DNA from: Lysinibacillus louembei
GTDB taxonomy: Bacteria; Bacillota; Bacilli; Bacillales_A; Planococcaceae
Direction of reading: 5' to 3'
Assembly (NCBI RefSeq): GCF_033880585.1
Contig: NZ_CP137624.1
Span: 1,356,001 to 1,420,000 of the forward strand
Length of the DNA stretch: 64,000 bases
Shown in pieces: positions 1 to 9,074 of the stretch. Each line of letters opens with the position of its first letter. The stretch's first letter is position 1. A program made the position numbers and the translations under genes. Under the pieces are notes generated by a model. The model had not been told where the DNA came from. It made no database searches and was given only the letters and a program-made list of their open reading frames with translations.

Positions 1-1
1 A

Positions 2-256
2 GCGATGGGGGAGATTGGCTTTATTGGCAAAGGGCCAGGTAAATACAATCTATACTTAGGTGGAGATTTTAAAGGACAACGCTTGAATAAAATTTACCGT
101 GAAAATATTGGCGAGGAAGAAATTTTATCAACATTGCGCCCAATACTTGAGCATTATGCAAAAGAGCGCGAGGAGCAGGAGCATTTCGGTGATTTTGTTA
201 TCCGTCAAGGCTATGTCGAGGCAGTAACAGATGGGCGTCAATTCCATTTATCATAA
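2..256 (+). CDS. cysI: Sulfite reductase (NADPH) hemoprotein beta subunit, C-terminal fragment
   Basis: The reading frame is open from the left edge and ends with TAA, so only about the last 84 residues are present. CysI reduces sulfite to sulfide in assimilatory sulfate reduction, using siroheme and a 4Fe-4S cluster and taking electrons from the CysJ flavoprotein. The fragment carries the typical end of this family: [11 protein letters not shown], a stretch LNKIYREN, and the closing [10 protein letters not shown]. The siroheme and Fe-S cysteines lie upstream and cannot be checked. A strong hairpin follows directly, so this is the last gene of its operon. The assignment rests on remembered family C-terminal sequence. 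Confidence 0.88.
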   Translation, partial: AMGEIGFIGKGPGKYNLYLGGDFKGQRLNKIYRENIGEEEILSTLRPILEHYAKEREEQEHFGDFVIRQGYVEAVTDGRQFHLS

Positions 257-268
257 TAAGTCGCATAA

Positions 269-316
269 AGGTTGTATGGAAAGTAGGTGCTTGCCTCCTT
301 CCATACAACTTTTTTA
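269..316 (+). terminator. Intrinsic terminator after cysI
   Basis: GTTGTATGGA at 271-280 pairs with TCCATACAAC at 300-309, followed by a run of T. It sits 13 bases after the cysI stop and separates it from the convergent membrane-protein gene. Confidence 0.8.
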
Positions 317-372
317 GCCAATATATCGAATTGTAGGGGAACATCAAGAATATTATTTGTTTCTTCAATTTT

Positions 373-990
373 TTACATATTACTGAAGAACAAGAAGGCA
401 ATTAAAGCTCCAAGTGACAGTATAAAAATTAAAATAATAACAGCTGGAATAATTAGCGTGAAAAATGCTTTCCAATTAGAGAATTGGTGCGCTTCTGCTA
501 CAACAGCAACAGACACAACAAATGACCAAATACCGAGTGCAAATGAGAGTAGCATAACAACTAAAAAAATAGCAATACCTGTTCCTGAGAAGGCTAACTC
601 TGTATTTAAAAGAGTGTCAGGTGATACGACGAACCAAATTAAATAAATGGGTCCCATCGCTGCAGCTGGAATCGATGCTAAGCTCATCACTTTATACATA
701 TCTGTATACGTGGATGTACCTTTAAAAAGTTTTCCGATTGCCCATGGAAAGAATGCTGTAATAAACAACCCTAATATTGCTAAAAAGGGAGATACAAGAA
801 CTACTCCAATAAGGAACGGCCAAGTCAAGATTTCTCCAGTGTCTAAAAAGTTCACAGGTAAACTGATAATCGTACAAATTGTAATAATCATCATAGCGAA
901 ACCAAGTGTTTTGTGGTCAATCAAATAGCGAGCTGCTTGCTTTGGGTGTAGCCACACAGCAAGAAAAGGATTTAACGTTTTGTTATCCAT
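373..990 (-). CDS. Yip1-family integral membrane protein
   Basis: A 205-residue hydrophobic protein with about five membrane segments (roughly residues 27-45, 58-85, 105-125, 140-170, 180-200). The N-terminus MDNKTLNPFLAVWLHPKQAARYL, with tryptophan and proline before the first membrane segment, and the overall layout match the Yip1 domain family of bacterial membrane proteins, whose biochemical role is unknown. I chose the second of two adjacent ATGs (990) because GGAGG at 997-1001 lies six bases from it but only three from the first. It stands alone, convergent with cysI. The family call is moderately sure; no function is proposed. Confidence 0.7.
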   Translation of the reverse strand: MDNKTLNPFLAVWLHPKQAARYLIDHKTLGFAMMIITICTIISLPVNFLDTGEILTWPFLIGVVLVSPFLAILGLFITAFFPWAIGKLFKGTSTYTDMYKVMSLASIPAAAMGPIYLIWFVVSPDTLLNTELAFSGTGIAIFLVVMLLSFALGIWSFVVSVAVVAEAHQFSNWKAFFTLIIPAVIILIFILSLGALIAFLFFSNM

Positions 991-1167
991 CATATACCTC
1001 CAAAATAAAATATGTATTTCATTACCTATTATACCGAAAAAACAGATGAAAAGTTTCAAAAATTTACTATAATACTAAAATTGAGGTTTGGTTCCTATCC
1101 TTAGTGACAACCGTATTTTACAATCTGTCAGTGACGCATTAAACTAAATGAAAGAGGAGGGATTCTT

Positions 1168-1986
1168 TTGCATAAAACAGAAGATATTTTAGCAGCTAAA
1201 CAATTTATTATGGAGCGAATTACAGAGCAACCAACAATCGGTATGATTTTAGGTTCTGGTTTAGGTCCGCTTGCAGATGAAATTGAAAACGCAGTAACGA
1301 TTCCATATAATGAAATTCCACATTTCGCCAAATCGAGTGCGATTGGGCATGCTAATGAGCTAGTCATTGGACAACTAAAGGGGAAAACAGTCGTTGCCAT
1401 GAAGGGACGCTTCCACTATTATGAAGGCTTCACATTAGATGAGGTGACATTCCCTGTACGTGTAATGAAAGCATTAGGGGTCGAAAGCTTATTAATTACG
1501 AATGCTTGTGGTGCTGTAAATACAAGCTTCAAGCCTGGTGATTTAATGTTAATTACAGACCATATTAATTTAGTTGGCACAAATCCATTAATTGGACCAA
1601 ATAACGATGAGCTAGGAACGCGCTTCCCAGATGTATCGCAAGTGTACAACCGTGAGTTACGCAGTATTGCACAGGAAGTAGCGGCAGCGCAAGGCTTAAC
1701 ATTACAGCAAGGCGTTTATGCTTGGTGGAGCGGTCCTGCTTATGAAACACCAGCAGAAATTCGTATGATTCGTACATTAGGTGCTGATGCTGTCGGCATG
1801 TCTACAGTGCCTGAGGCGATAGTTGCAGTACATGGTAATATGAAAGTATTAGGTATTTCATGCTTAACAAATATGGCTTGTGGTATTTTAGATCAGCCTC
1901 TAGGGCATGATGAAGTAATCGAAGTAGCGGCCCAAGTGAAAGAGAAGTTCATCCAATTAGTAAAAGAAACAGTAGAGAAAATATAA
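1168..1986 (+). CDS. Purine nucleoside phosphorylase (trimeric PNP-I type)
   Basis: A 272-residue cytosolic enzyme that splits (deoxy)inosine and (deoxy)guanosine with phosphate into base and pentose 1-phosphate for purine salvage. Visible signatures are the phosphate loop GSGLGPLAD near residue 28, the GRFHYYEG segment, ITNACGAVN near 110, the substrate-binding SGPAYETPAEIRM with its glutamate near residue 195, and CLTNMACG with the base-contacting asparagine near 235. Length fits the family. The start is TTG at 1168 with AGGAGG seven bases upstream; no ATG fits. It is monocistronic: a strong terminator follows. It may correspond to punA/pupG of Bacillus, but I leave the symbol blank because paralogues exist. 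Confidence 0.92.
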   Translation: MHKTEDILAAKQFIMERITEQPTIGMILGSGLGPLADEIENAVTIPYNEIPHFAKSSAIGHANELVIGQLKGKTVVAMKGRFHYYEGFTLDEVTFPVRVMKALGVESLLITNACGAVNTSFKPGDLMLITDHINLVGTNPLIGPNNDELGTRFPDVSQVYNRELRSIAQEVAAAQGLTLQQGVYAWWSGPAYETPAEIRMIRTLGADAVGMSTVPEAIVAVHGNMKVLGISCLTNMACGILDQPLGHDEVIEVAAQVKEKFIQLVKETVEKI

Positions 1987-1992
1987 GATTTT

Positions 1993-2035
1993 AGCTGTGT
2001 AGAAAGTAATATACGCTTTCTACACAGCTTTTTTT
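1993..2035 (+). terminator. Intrinsic terminator after the PNP gene
   Basis: A perfect 14-bp stem (AGCTGTGTAGAAAG at 1993-2006 with its complement at 2016-2029) and a seven-T tail, seven bases after the stop codon. Confidence 0.92.
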
Positions 2036-2070
2036 ATACAATAAAATTTAGAAAATTCCAAAATTTTATA

Positions 2071-2099
2071 TTGCTAATAAATTTTTGTGAAACTATAAT
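2071..2099 (+). promoter_or_regulatory. Sigma-A-like promoter of the chemoreceptor gene
   Basis: TTGCTA at 2071-2076, 17-bp spacer, TATAAT at 2094-2099. It leaves a leader of about 110 bases before the chemoreceptor start; I recognise no riboswitch in that leader. Confidence 0.55.
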
Positions 2100-2214
2100 A
2101 GGGTATATTCAAGTGCTATTTTCGGGTCCTTTTTCATGGTTTTAGGACTTAAGTAGTTATACATATTGCAAAAGTAGTGAAATGGCACATAAAAATAAAT
2201 AGGGGGACCATGCT

Positions 2215-4164
2215 ATGAAGCGGGTTAGTCTTAGAAAAAAACTTATTTTTTCATTTTTATTAATTCTTTTAATTCCATCAATTGTGATTGGTTATGTATC
2301 TTATCAAAGTGCCAAGCAGCAAATTTTGAATGAGCAGCAAGCGAGTGCAATGGAAAGTGTTCGTGAGCTAAATACAAATATTACGAGTATGATTGCACCT
2401 AAAGTTAAGGATATTGAATATTTCTCAACTAAGTTTAATGCAATCTCTTTACAGCCAGAGCAGCGTAATGAACTGAAGGCATTATTTAAAGAATATATTA
2501 ATATGCATCCAGAAGTTGAGTTGCTTTATATTGGTGTAGCTGATGGACAAATGATTGATGAGCCTGTGAGCGACTATGCAAGCGATTATGATCCTCGTAA
2601 ACGTCCATGGTATCAACAAGCGATGGAAAATAAAGGGGTAGTATCTATTTCCTCACCATATGTGTCGATGTCAACAAATAATATTGTGGTCTCTGTTATG
2701 AAGCCTTTAGCTGATAATTCTGGGGTGGTCGCACTGGATGTAAACATATCTGTTTTAAGTGAAATCACTGATAATATTAAAATTGGACAAACTGGCTATA
2801 TGGCATTATTGGATAATCAAGGACTGTACATTGCACAGCAGGATAAAGAAAGCGGTTCAGAAGCGACAGAGAATTATATTGAAGAGGTTTATGCGAAAGA
2901 TAAGGATACTATTATCAATAACAATCGCCATGTTTTATTTGATACAAATGAACTGACGGGTTGGAAAATCCTTGGTACGATGTTTACGGCAGAGGCAACG
3001 AAAGCTGCATCGAAAACATTAACAGCGATTATTGTCATTGTGGCGATTGCTGTTATTGTGGGTGGCGGTTTTGTACTGTTGATGATTCGTTCTATTGTTT
3101 CACCAATTAAAGAGCTACAAGAAAATGCCTTGAAAATTAGCGAGGGTGATTTAACAACACATATTGATATTCATACAAAGGATGAAATTGGGCAATTGGC
3201 AGAAGCCTTTGTGTCGATGAAGCTTAGCTTAAAGGAATTGTTGCAGCAGCTAGAGCAAAGTGTCCAACAAGTACAAAGCTCCGCACAAAACTTAGCTACT
3301 AATACAGCGGAAAATATAGCAGCTTCTGAGCAAGTAACAGATGCGATGCAGGAAGTAGCAAGCAGTACTGAAAGACAAACGACAGGTATTGAGCAAAATG
3401 CCATTTCAATTGAGGAAGTAGCAAAGGGAATTGTAGAAGTAACAGATAGTACGATGCAAGTGTCTGATTTATCAGGACATGCGATGCAATTGGCAGATGA
3501 AGGTGGTCAATCTGTACAACAAACAGTACAGCAAATGAAGTCTATTCATACATCTGTCGTGCAATCAGATGAAACGATTAATTCGCTTTATGCACGCACA
3601 AAGGAAATTGGCTCAATTTTAGAAATCATTACAGCTATTTCAGATCAAACGAATTTACTTGCATTAAATGCAGCTATTGAAGCAGCAAGAGCAGGTGAGC
3701 ATGGCAAAGGCTTTGCAGTTGTTGCGGATGAAGTACGTAAGCTAGCTGAGCAATCATTGCAATCAACAAATCAAATTTCTGAGCTAATTGCTGCTATTCA
3801 GCAAGATACAGCACAATCTGTACAATCAATGAGTAGGGCAACGTCAGATGTGGAGCATGGTTTGCAGTTAACCGCACAGGCGAGTGACAAGTTTGCAAGC
3901 ATTGTAGAAAGCTTACAAGAGATTGCTCCTAAAATCGAAGGCATTTCGGCTGCTTCTGAGGAAATTTCAGCAGTAGTCGAGGAAGTATCAGCAACTGCAT
4001 TAGAGCTATCAGACCATGCAAAATCAAATGCTGCAGCCTCAGAGGAAGTTGCTGCATCGACAGAGCAAACATTGGCATCGATGCATGAAATGGCAGCAGC
4101 TGCTAATAAACTGCAAGAGATGGCGGATGAACTGCGCAGTTATATGGAGAAATTTAAATATTGA
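2215..4164 (+). CDS. Methyl-accepting chemotaxis protein, dCache sensor type
   Basis: A 649-residue transmembrane chemoreceptor that signals to CheA/CheW. Residues 10-28 form membrane segment one; the extracellular region to about 265 contains a double-Cache pattern with [11 protein letters not shown] and ISSPYVS, typical of amino-acid or organic-acid sensors; membrane segment two is about 267-289; a HAMP domain follows to about 345; the cytoplasmic coiled coil carries the conserved hairpin tip with [18 protein letters not shown] near residue 480. The C-terminal half is rich in Glu/Gln methylation-type heptads. The ligand cannot be deduced. A GGGGGA ribosome site precedes the ATG, and the gene is monocistronic between its own promoter and a terminator. 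Confidence 0.93.
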   Translation: MKRVSLRKKLIFSFLLILLIPSIVIGYVSYQSAKQQILNEQQASAMESVRELNTNITSMIAPKVKDIEYFSTKFNAISLQPEQRNELKALFKEYINMHPEVELLYIGVADGQMIDEPVSDYASDYDPRKRPWYQQAMENKGVVSISSPYVSMSTNNIVVSVMKPLADNSGVVALDVNISVLSEITDNIKIGQTGYMALLDNQGLYIAQQDKESGSEATENYIEEVYAKDKDTIINNNRHVLFDTNELTGWKILGTMFTAEATKAASKTLTAIIVIVAIAVIVGGGFVLLMIRSIVSPIKELQENALKISEGDLTTHIDIHTKDEIGQLAEAFVSMKLSLKELLQQLEQSVQQVQSSAQNLATNTAENIAASEQVTDAMQEVASSTERQTTGIEQNAISIEEVAKGIVEVTDSTMQVSDLSGHAMQLADEGGQSVQQTVQQMKSIHTSVVQSDETINSLYARTKEIGSILEIITAISDQTNLLALNAAIEAARAGEHGKGFAVVADEVRKLAEQSLQSTNQISELIAAIQQDTAQSVQSMSRATSDVEHGLQLTAQASDKFASIVESLQEIAPKIEGISAASEEISAVVEEVSATALELSDHAKSNAAASEEVAASTEQTLASMHEMAAAANKLQEMADELRSYMEKFKY

Positions 4165-4173
4165 TGCAAGCAT

Positions 4174-4217
4174 AGGCTGTTGGAGAGGTTAATACTTATC
4201 CAACAGCCTTGTTTTTT
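4174..4217 (+). terminator. Intrinsic terminator after the chemoreceptor
   Basis: AGGCTGTTGGA at 4174-4184 pairs with TCCAACAGCCT at 4199-4209, followed by TGTTTTTT. Confidence 0.85.
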
Positions 4218-4276
4218 CGCAAAATTTCTAAAATAATTGTAATATAGAACAAAATATACCATAGGGAGTGAGAACG

Positions 4277-5497
4277 GTGATTGAAGTAAATGGCCGCTTT
4301 ACAAAGGCAAAAATCTATACGAATACAGCGCAGCCTGCTGCTATTGAGCAAATTCGTGAGCTAACAGACCAAGCTTTTATGGAAGGGACAAAAATTCGTA
4401 TTATGCCAGATTATCATGCTGGTAAAGGCTGTGTGATTGGCACAACGATTCAGCTGAGGGAGCGTGTCGTACCGAATCTTGTTGGTGTTGATGTAGGCTG
4501 TGGTGTTTTCGTAGCGGAGGTGGATGCCACTGTTATTGATTATGCTAAGCTAGATGCAACGATTCGGGCGTATGTACCAAGCGGACAGGATTTGCATACA
4601 GAGCTATCTCCTGCACGTCAGTTTGAGGAATTTACATGTCAAAACTTTATTGCCACAGGGATGAGAGATGATTATACGAATTTATCGCTTGGCACATTAG
4701 GTGGTGGCAATCATTTTATCGAGCTTGCCAAAGATGAGGAAGGGAAATATTATTTATTAATTCATACAGGCTCTCGCTATGTCGGTGCAAAGGTAGCAAA
4801 TTGGCATCAAAAAAGAGCTTTTGAGATGTTACGTCATCAAGATGTAGCAGCGATTATTGAAAGGTTAAAAGTGGATGGGCGTGAGCAGGAGATTCAAAGT
4901 GCAATTGAAGCGTACAAGGCACAAAACCCTGTTATTCCAAAGGACTTAGCTTATTTAGAAGGGCAGTATTTTGATGATTATATTCATGACATGAAAATTG
5001 CGCAGCGCTATGCGGTTATTAATCGTTGGACGATTGCTGAAACGATTGCACAGCATATGGAATGGACATATACAGATACCTTCGATACAATTCATAACTA
5101 TATTGATACAGATACGATGACATTACGCAAAGGGGCTGTACGTGCGAATGAAGGAGAAAAGCTTGTCATTCCGATGAATATGCGTGATGGCTCATTAATT
5201 TGTATTGGGAAAGGCAATGCAGAATGGAATTATTCAGCACCGCATGGGGCAGGTCGAGTTTATTCACGTCGCATGGCAAAAAAAGAGCTGACGATGGATG
5301 CCTTCAAAGAAACGATGCAAGGTATTTGGACGACATCCGTTACAGAGGATACGCTTGATGAAGCACCAATGGCTTATAAGCCGATGAAGGAAATTACATC
5401 GGTAATTGGTGAGACGGTCGATATTATAAAAGCGATTAAGCCTGTTTATAATTTTAAAGCGAGTGAGGAGCATAAGCCTTATATGAGAAAGAAATAG
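4277..5497 (+). CDS. rtcB: RtcB-family RNA ligase
   Basis: A 406-residue protein of the RtcB family, which joins RNA 2',3'-cyclic phosphate (or 3'-phosphate) ends to 5'-OH ends using GTP and manganese. The metal and catalytic motifs are all present: GVDVGCG with the ligand cysteine near residue 74, GGGNHF near 140, HTGSR near 162, and APHGAGR with the histidine that becomes guanylylated near 323. The length matches the shorter bacterial RtcB group rather than the archaeal 480-residue form. Two GTG codons could start it; 4277 is preferred because AGGGAG ends eight bases upstream, whereas the GTG at 4268 overlaps that site. No archease or RtcA gene is adjacent. Its cellular role (tRNA repair or stress-cleaved RNA) is inferred only from the family. 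Confidence 0.9.
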   Translation: MIEVNGRFTKAKIYTNTAQPAAIEQIRELTDQAFMEGTKIRIMPDYHAGKGCVIGTTIQLRERVVPNLVGVDVGCGVFVAEVDATVIDYAKLDATIRAYVPSGQDLHTELSPARQFEEFTCQNFIATGMRDDYTNLSLGTLGGGNHFIELAKDEEGKYYLLIHTGSRYVGAKVANWHQKRAFEMLRHQDVAAIIERLKVDGREQEIQSAIEAYKAQNPVIPKDLAYLEGQYFDDYIHDMKIAQRYAVINRWTIAETIAQHMEWTYTDTFDTIHNYIDTDTMTLRKGAVRANEGEKLVIPMNMRDGSLICIGKGNAEWNYSAPHGAGRVYSRRMAKKELTMDAFKETMQGIWTTSVTEDTLDEAPMAYKPMKEITSVIGETVDIIKAIKPVYNFKASEEHKPYMRKK

Positions 5498-5529
5498 CAA
5501 TGTACTTTTTTAAAAAGACATTCAGTATA

Positions 5530-5573
5530 AAAAAATCCAAGCTGTCTAAGTAGTGTCTACTTTTGGCAGCTTG
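5530..5573 (-). terminator. Terminator of the small unknown gene (minus strand)
   Basis: CAAGCTG at 5538-5544 pairs with CAGCTTG at 5567-5573; on the minus strand the stem is followed by GATTTTTTT. It lies between two convergent genes and may serve both. Confidence 0.55.
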
Positions 5574-5593
5574 AAGTTTATTTGAAGAAATAG

Positions 5594-5962
5594 TTAATGA
5601 ATATTTTGAGGAAGCTGTTTAGGAAATTCCACCACTTTAATTGGATAGCGGGCGTTCTCCTCTTGTAGAACTTCTCCAGTAAGCATTACGCGCATGCTAT
5701 CTATTTCATTTATTTCTGTTAAATCTAACGGTAAAATAATTTGAGCATTTGCAGGAATGAATATATTTTCAATGTTTTTCGTTTTATGGTTAGTCAATAG
5801 CTTTATATGAGTTTTTAATTGATAAGCACTTGTGTTATGCACAGATAAAACATATTTTTTCTTTTCAACATACAAAATTTCATTTATTTGGAATGCTGCC
5901 TGGCTTTGATTAATCATATACTGTTCTTCGAATTGAATCTCTACCATTCTTGTTTCATACAT
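5594..5962 (-). CDS. Hypothetical protein, 122 aa
   Basis: I do not recognise this protein. It is 122 residues, soluble, with no signal peptide or membrane segment, and looks beta-rich (alternating hydrophobic stretches such as YVLSVHNTSAYQL and SMRVMLTGEVL). The ATG at 5962 is preceded by GAAAGGAGCTT at ideal spacing, so the start is well supported and the gene is likely expressed. It stands alone between a convergent rtcB and a 328-base non-coding stretch, with its own terminator. Confidence 0.7.
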   Translation of the reverse strand: MYETRMVEIQFEEQYMINQSQAAFQINEILYVEKKKYVLSVHNTSAYQLKTHIKLLTNHKTKNIENIFIPANAQIILPLDLTEINEIDSMRVMLTGEVLQEENARYPIKVVEFPKQLPQNIH

Positions 5963-6032
5963 AGCAAAAGCTCCTTTCTTAGTCTTATTAAATACATTTA
6001 TGGTAAAATTTTATACTCTATAAAATGAGTAC

Positions 6033-6075
6033 AGGTGCCGAGAAAAGCAGGTATTAGCCAGCTTTTCCGACACCT
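6033..6075. repeat. Imperfect inverted repeat (hairpin)
   Basis: AGGTGCCGAGAAAAGC at 6033-6048 faces GCTTTTCCGACACCT at 6061-6075, pairing except for one base change and one bulged base. There is no T-run on either side, so it is not an ordinary terminator. It could be a dispersed intergenic repeat or a structured RNA segment. Confidence 0.5.
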
Positions 6076-6226
6076 ATCTAGAGGTTGGTTTCCATACTTC
6101 AATATCATATATTTACAGCATAGCAAAGCAATTTATGAAAATATATAGGTATATCACGCATATTAATTTGAATTCAAGAGATGTCAAAATGTCAGCCGAA
6201 GCGCCATGGATTGTGTAATATACCTA

Positions 6227-6255
6227 TTGACAATTATTCATTTAATCTATATTTT
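6227..6255 (+). promoter_or_regulatory. Candidate promoter of the two-component operon
   Basis: A consensus TTGACA at 6227-6232, a 17-bp spacer and TATTTT at 6250-6255, 35 bases before the kinase ATG. Confidence 0.45.
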
Positions 6256-6290
6256 ACTAACTAATACAGATGTTAGATTAGAGGTTATTC

Positions 6291-8306
6291 ATGTTATATC
6301 AACGTATTATTTTATTAGCATTGATATTTAGCTTATGGCTCTTTGCTTTAGTGAAAGGTGTCGCATTTAATGAATGGGCTATACAATTTCACAGCTTACC
6401 AATTATTAATAACGTAGCTTTATTCTTATATAATCATGCGACAGATATTGTAGGATTTTTATTTTTAATTACAGGTTTTTATGCCTATATGAAAAAGCCT
6501 CAGGCGGTAGTGATTCAACGATTTTTCTACTTAATGTGCGTAGCGGGGTTAGCAGTTAGCTGTGCCAAGCCATCTGGCTATGGGGTATTCATACTGACAA
6601 AAGCCGAAGCTGTTACTTTAGGGCTTGTACCATATTTTTTAGTTCGATTAATCGAATATTTTCCAGTACCTAATTCAACGAAGTTTTTGCGAGGACATCA
6701 ATATATCGCGTTATTTGTGGCGGCATTTATTATAGTAGTAGACACATTTCCAGAGGAGCTTTCTTGGAATTTATACGTTGTGCGCTTTGGGTTAATTATT
6801 AATGTGTTAATGGCTGTCATTATATGTGGTTATTACATTGGAAAACAGTGGTTTTCACAATTAAAGTGGCTTCAAAATCAGTTGCTCGTTTTATTCGTTA
6901 GCCTATTGCTATCTTTTGGACCTATTTTATTTAATTTAGTTCAATCAGCTATGCTTAGTGAGCCTGCGATGCCCTTTGCCTTTTTTGTTATACCGATGGC
7001 GATTTTCCCACTTGCTTTAGCCTATTTGCTTACGAAACAGGAAGTAGTCGATTTTAAGCTCGTATTAAAGCAAGCAATACCTATGTTAACAGCATTTGTA
7101 TTAACTTTATTTATTATTATGAAGGCTTTTTCGCTTCCTTCTGTTTATATTGTAGGGTTTTTAATTGGTGGCGGCGTATTTATTTTACTCTATCAGGCAA
7201 TGAAATATATAGAAAGACGCTATATAGAAAGAAAGCTACGTGTCATTCAACAAGAAAAGCAGCATATTTTAAAGCAGTTAGATACAGGTGCTTTTTTAAC
7301 GATTTATGCAGAGCGTATTGTACAGCTTATTCATAAAATGTTTGAAATAGAAGGAGCTGCTGTTATTTGGTCACAGCCTTCTTTAACAGTTCTTCATGAT
7401 TCAGGCTTATTTCAGCATTCACAGGTAGTACAGCAAAATATTCGTGATTTATTAAAGCAGCAGCAAAGTAGACATGATATGTTAAAGCAAGCGCCTTATT
7501 ACACATTACCTTTAACTGATGGTGTAAATATTGTAGGTATGATTGTCGTTGGGCAAAAGCTGAATTTCACAAAATGGGAGCAGGAGGAGCTCATTTTATT
7601 AAATAAAATACATATGGAGGCAAAGGAATTATTTTTACACGCACAAATGATACGAAAAATTGATAAAGCTACATATGATGTACAGCAAACAGGCTACCAG
7701 TATCAGCTATTGCAGGCTTTAGAAGATGAGCGTAGACATCTATCGATTTTTCTGCACGATGAGGTTTTACAAGACTTATTATTTTCCTTACGCAATGTAA
7801 GAGCAGAGCGCTATGATTACACAGAAAAAACATTGCAGCAAATGATTAGTGTCGTACGTGCGATGTGCAATGATTTGTATCCGATTATGGTAGAAGAAAT
7901 CGGTCTTGCATTAAGCTTGCAGTCTTTACAAGCGAAAACGGAAGGGCAGCACGATATTCATATTCATATTGATTATCAAATCAAGGACGAGCAAATCTCT
8001 TTATTGCTGGCAATGCAAGTGTTTCGCATATTGAAGGAGCTATTAACGAATAGTATTAAGCATGCAAAGGCTGAAGATGTAAAGATAACTATTTGTGAGC
8101 AGAATGGCAAATTACACATAGCAGTTGAGGATAATGGCTGTGGCTTTGAAGTACCGAAAAATATGATGCTTTATGTGGAGCAGCATTTTGGATTAGTAAC
8201 CATTCAAAAGAAAGTCGAACAGTTACAAGGAACTTTTATGATTACTTCACAGCTTGGAGAAGGTACAAAAATTATCATTGAATTCCCATTAAAGGAAGTG
8301 AGCTAG
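6291..8306 (+). CDS. Membrane sensor histidine kinase, HisKA_3 (ComP/NarX-like) type
   Basis: A 671-residue sensor kinase. The first 310 residues hold about eight to ten membrane segments and no large extracellular loop. A GAF-like linker follows to about 450. The dimerisation/phosphoacceptor segment contains FLHDEVLQDLL with the histidine near residue 489, and the ATPase domain shows LLTNSIKHA near 585, EDNGCGFE near 613 and GEGTKI near the end. This multi-pass input plus HisKA_3 architecture resembles ComP of Bacillus. The stop codon abuts the start of the response regulator gene, so the two form an operon. There is no comQ/comX gene nearby, so a quorum role is not supported; the signal is unknown. 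Confidence 0.9.
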   Translation: MLYQRIILLALIFSLWLFALVKGVAFNEWAIQFHSLPIINNVALFLYNHATDIVGFLFLITGFYAYMKKPQAVVIQRFFYLMCVAGLAVSCAKPSGYGVFILTKAEAVTLGLVPYFLVRLIEYFPVPNSTKFLRGHQYIALFVAAFIIVVDTFPEELSWNLYVVRFGLIINVLMAVIICGYYIGKQWFSQLKWLQNQLLVLFVSLLLSFGPILFNLVQSAMLSEPAMPFAFFVIPMAIFPLALAYLLTKQEVVDFKLVLKQAIPMLTAFVLTLFIIMKAFSLPSVYIVGFLIGGGVFILLYQAMKYIERRYIERKLRVIQQEKQHILKQLDTGAFLTIYAERIVQLIHKMFEIEGAAVIWSQPSLTVLHDSGLFQHSQVVQQNIRDLLKQQQSRHDMLKQAPYYTLPLTDGVNIVGMIVVGQKLNFTKWEQEELILLNKIHMEAKELFLHAQMIRKIDKATYDVQQTGYQYQLLQALEDERRHLSIFLHDEVLQDLLFSLRNVRAERYDYTEKTLQQMISVVRAMCNDLYPIMVEEIGLALSLQSLQAKTEGQHDIHIHIDYQIKDEQISLLLAMQVFRILKELLTNSIKHAKAEDVKITICEQNGKLHIAVEDNGCGFEVPKNMMLYVEQHFGLVTIQKKVEQLQGTFMITSQLGEGTKIIIEFPLKEVS

Positions 8307-8897
8307 ATGAAGGTATTATTAGTGGATGACCATGTGCTTTTATTAGAAAGCTTGAAAACGATTGTAGAAACAGATCCAAATATTCAAGTTGTCGCAGCGA
8401 TTGCGGACCCTTCTTCACTTTTAGAGGACGTACAACGTTTAAAACCTGACATTATTTTAATGGATATTCGTTTAAAATCACATAACGGGCTTTCATTAAC
8501 GAAGGAAATTTTGCAGCAGCTACCCGATATGAAAATTATTATATTATCAGGCTATGATGACGATGCATACATTCATGCAGCACAAAATGCTGGAGCGCGG
8601 GGATTTGTGAAAAAGGAGCAGTCGAATGAGGAGCTAATCGCTATTGTAAAAACGGTTTATGAAGGCTCAACACATTTTCCATATTTTGAAGAAAGCTTGT
8701 TAACACTTAAGGAGCGAGAGGTGCTACAGCTTGTTGCGTGGGATCAAACAAATGAGATGATTAGCAGAGAGCTTGCAATGAGTAAACGAACAGTGGAGAA
8801 TCACATTTCCTCCATTTTGCGCAAGCTTGGTGTAGACACACGTTTAGGTGCGGCAGTTACGGGCATTGAGCAAGGATTAGTGAGTGCGAAGCGATGA
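8307..8897 (+). CDS. NarL/FixJ-family response regulator
   Basis: A 196-residue two-domain DNA-binding regulator, the partner of the adjacent kinase. The receiver domain shows the acidic pair DD at residues 7-8, the phosphoacceptor aspartate in LMDIRL near residue 53, and the switch lysine in VKKEQ near 104. The C-terminal LuxR-type helix-turn-helix begins at LTLKEREVLQLVA near 131, with the recognition helix in SKRTVENHISSILRKL. ATG follows the kinase stop directly and GGAAGTGAG within the kinase end serves as ribosome site. Target genes cannot be identified here. Confidence 0.92.
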   Translation: MKVLLVDDHVLLLESLKTIVETDPNIQVVAAIADPSSLLEDVQRLKPDIILMDIRLKSHNGLSLTKEILQQLPDMKIIILSGYDDDAYIHAAQNAGARGFVKKEQSNEELIAIVKTVYEGSTHFPYFEESLLTLKEREVLQLVAWDQTNEMISRELAMSKRTVENHISSILRKLGVDTRLGAAVTGIEQGLVSAKR

Positions 8898-8902
8898 AGA
8901 AA

Positions 8903-8934
8903 AAGGAGCATCTTGTCATGACAAGATGCTCCTT
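8903..8934. terminator. Palindromic terminator after the response regulator
   Basis: A fully self-complementary 32-base palindrome (16 bases each side, AAGGAGCATCTTGTCA and its complement). The longer T-run is on the minus strand, but there is no minus-strand gene, so it most likely ends the kinase-regulator operon. Confidence 0.7.
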
Positions 8935-8979
8935 AAAGTTATTCTATAAAAGTAATAAAAAATAAATTTCAGAATGTTC

Positions 8980-9008
8980 TTGTAATTGTTTTTGTGTCAT
9001 GCTATATT
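8980..9008 (+). promoter_or_regulatory. Promoter of the LacI-family repressor gene
   Basis: TTGTAA at 8980-8985, 17-bp spacer, TATATT at 9003-9008. Two operators begin 14 bases downstream of the -10, a roadblock arrangement that predicts autorepression. Confidence 0.6.
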
Positions 9009-9021
9009 TTTCAACAAGATA

Positions 9022-9048
9022 GTTAAACGATTAACTTAAACGTTTAAC
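9022..9048 (+). promoter_or_regulatory. Paired LacI-type operators before the repressor gene
   Basis: GTTAAACGATTAAC at 9022-9035 and CTTAAACGTTTAAC at 9035-9048 share one base. Each differs by one base from the perfect palindrome GTTAAACGTTTAAC found twice upstream of the amidohydrolase. The central CG inside a short palindrome is typical of LacI-family operators. Confidence 0.75.
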
Positions 9049-9074
9049 ATCTTGCTAGTAAGGAGATGTTGTTG

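Larger units (their letters stand above)
5963..6290. other. Intergenic region of 328 bases
   Basis: It holds the upstream region of the minus-strand small gene, an imperfect inverted repeat at 6033-6075, a 27-codon open frame at 6135-6218 with no ribosome site, and a candidate promoter at 6227-6255 for the sensor kinase. No convincing gene is present. Confidence 0.6.

Noticed and set aside
2100-2214. Cyclic-di-GMP riboswitch in the chemoreceptor leader
   Set aside because: I searched for the conserved class I words and did not find them; only a weak GGTCC/GGACT pairing is present.
5963-6290. comX/comQ genes next to the ComP-like kinase
   Set aside because: No isoprenyl-transferase-like gene and only a 27-codon frame without ribosome site are present.
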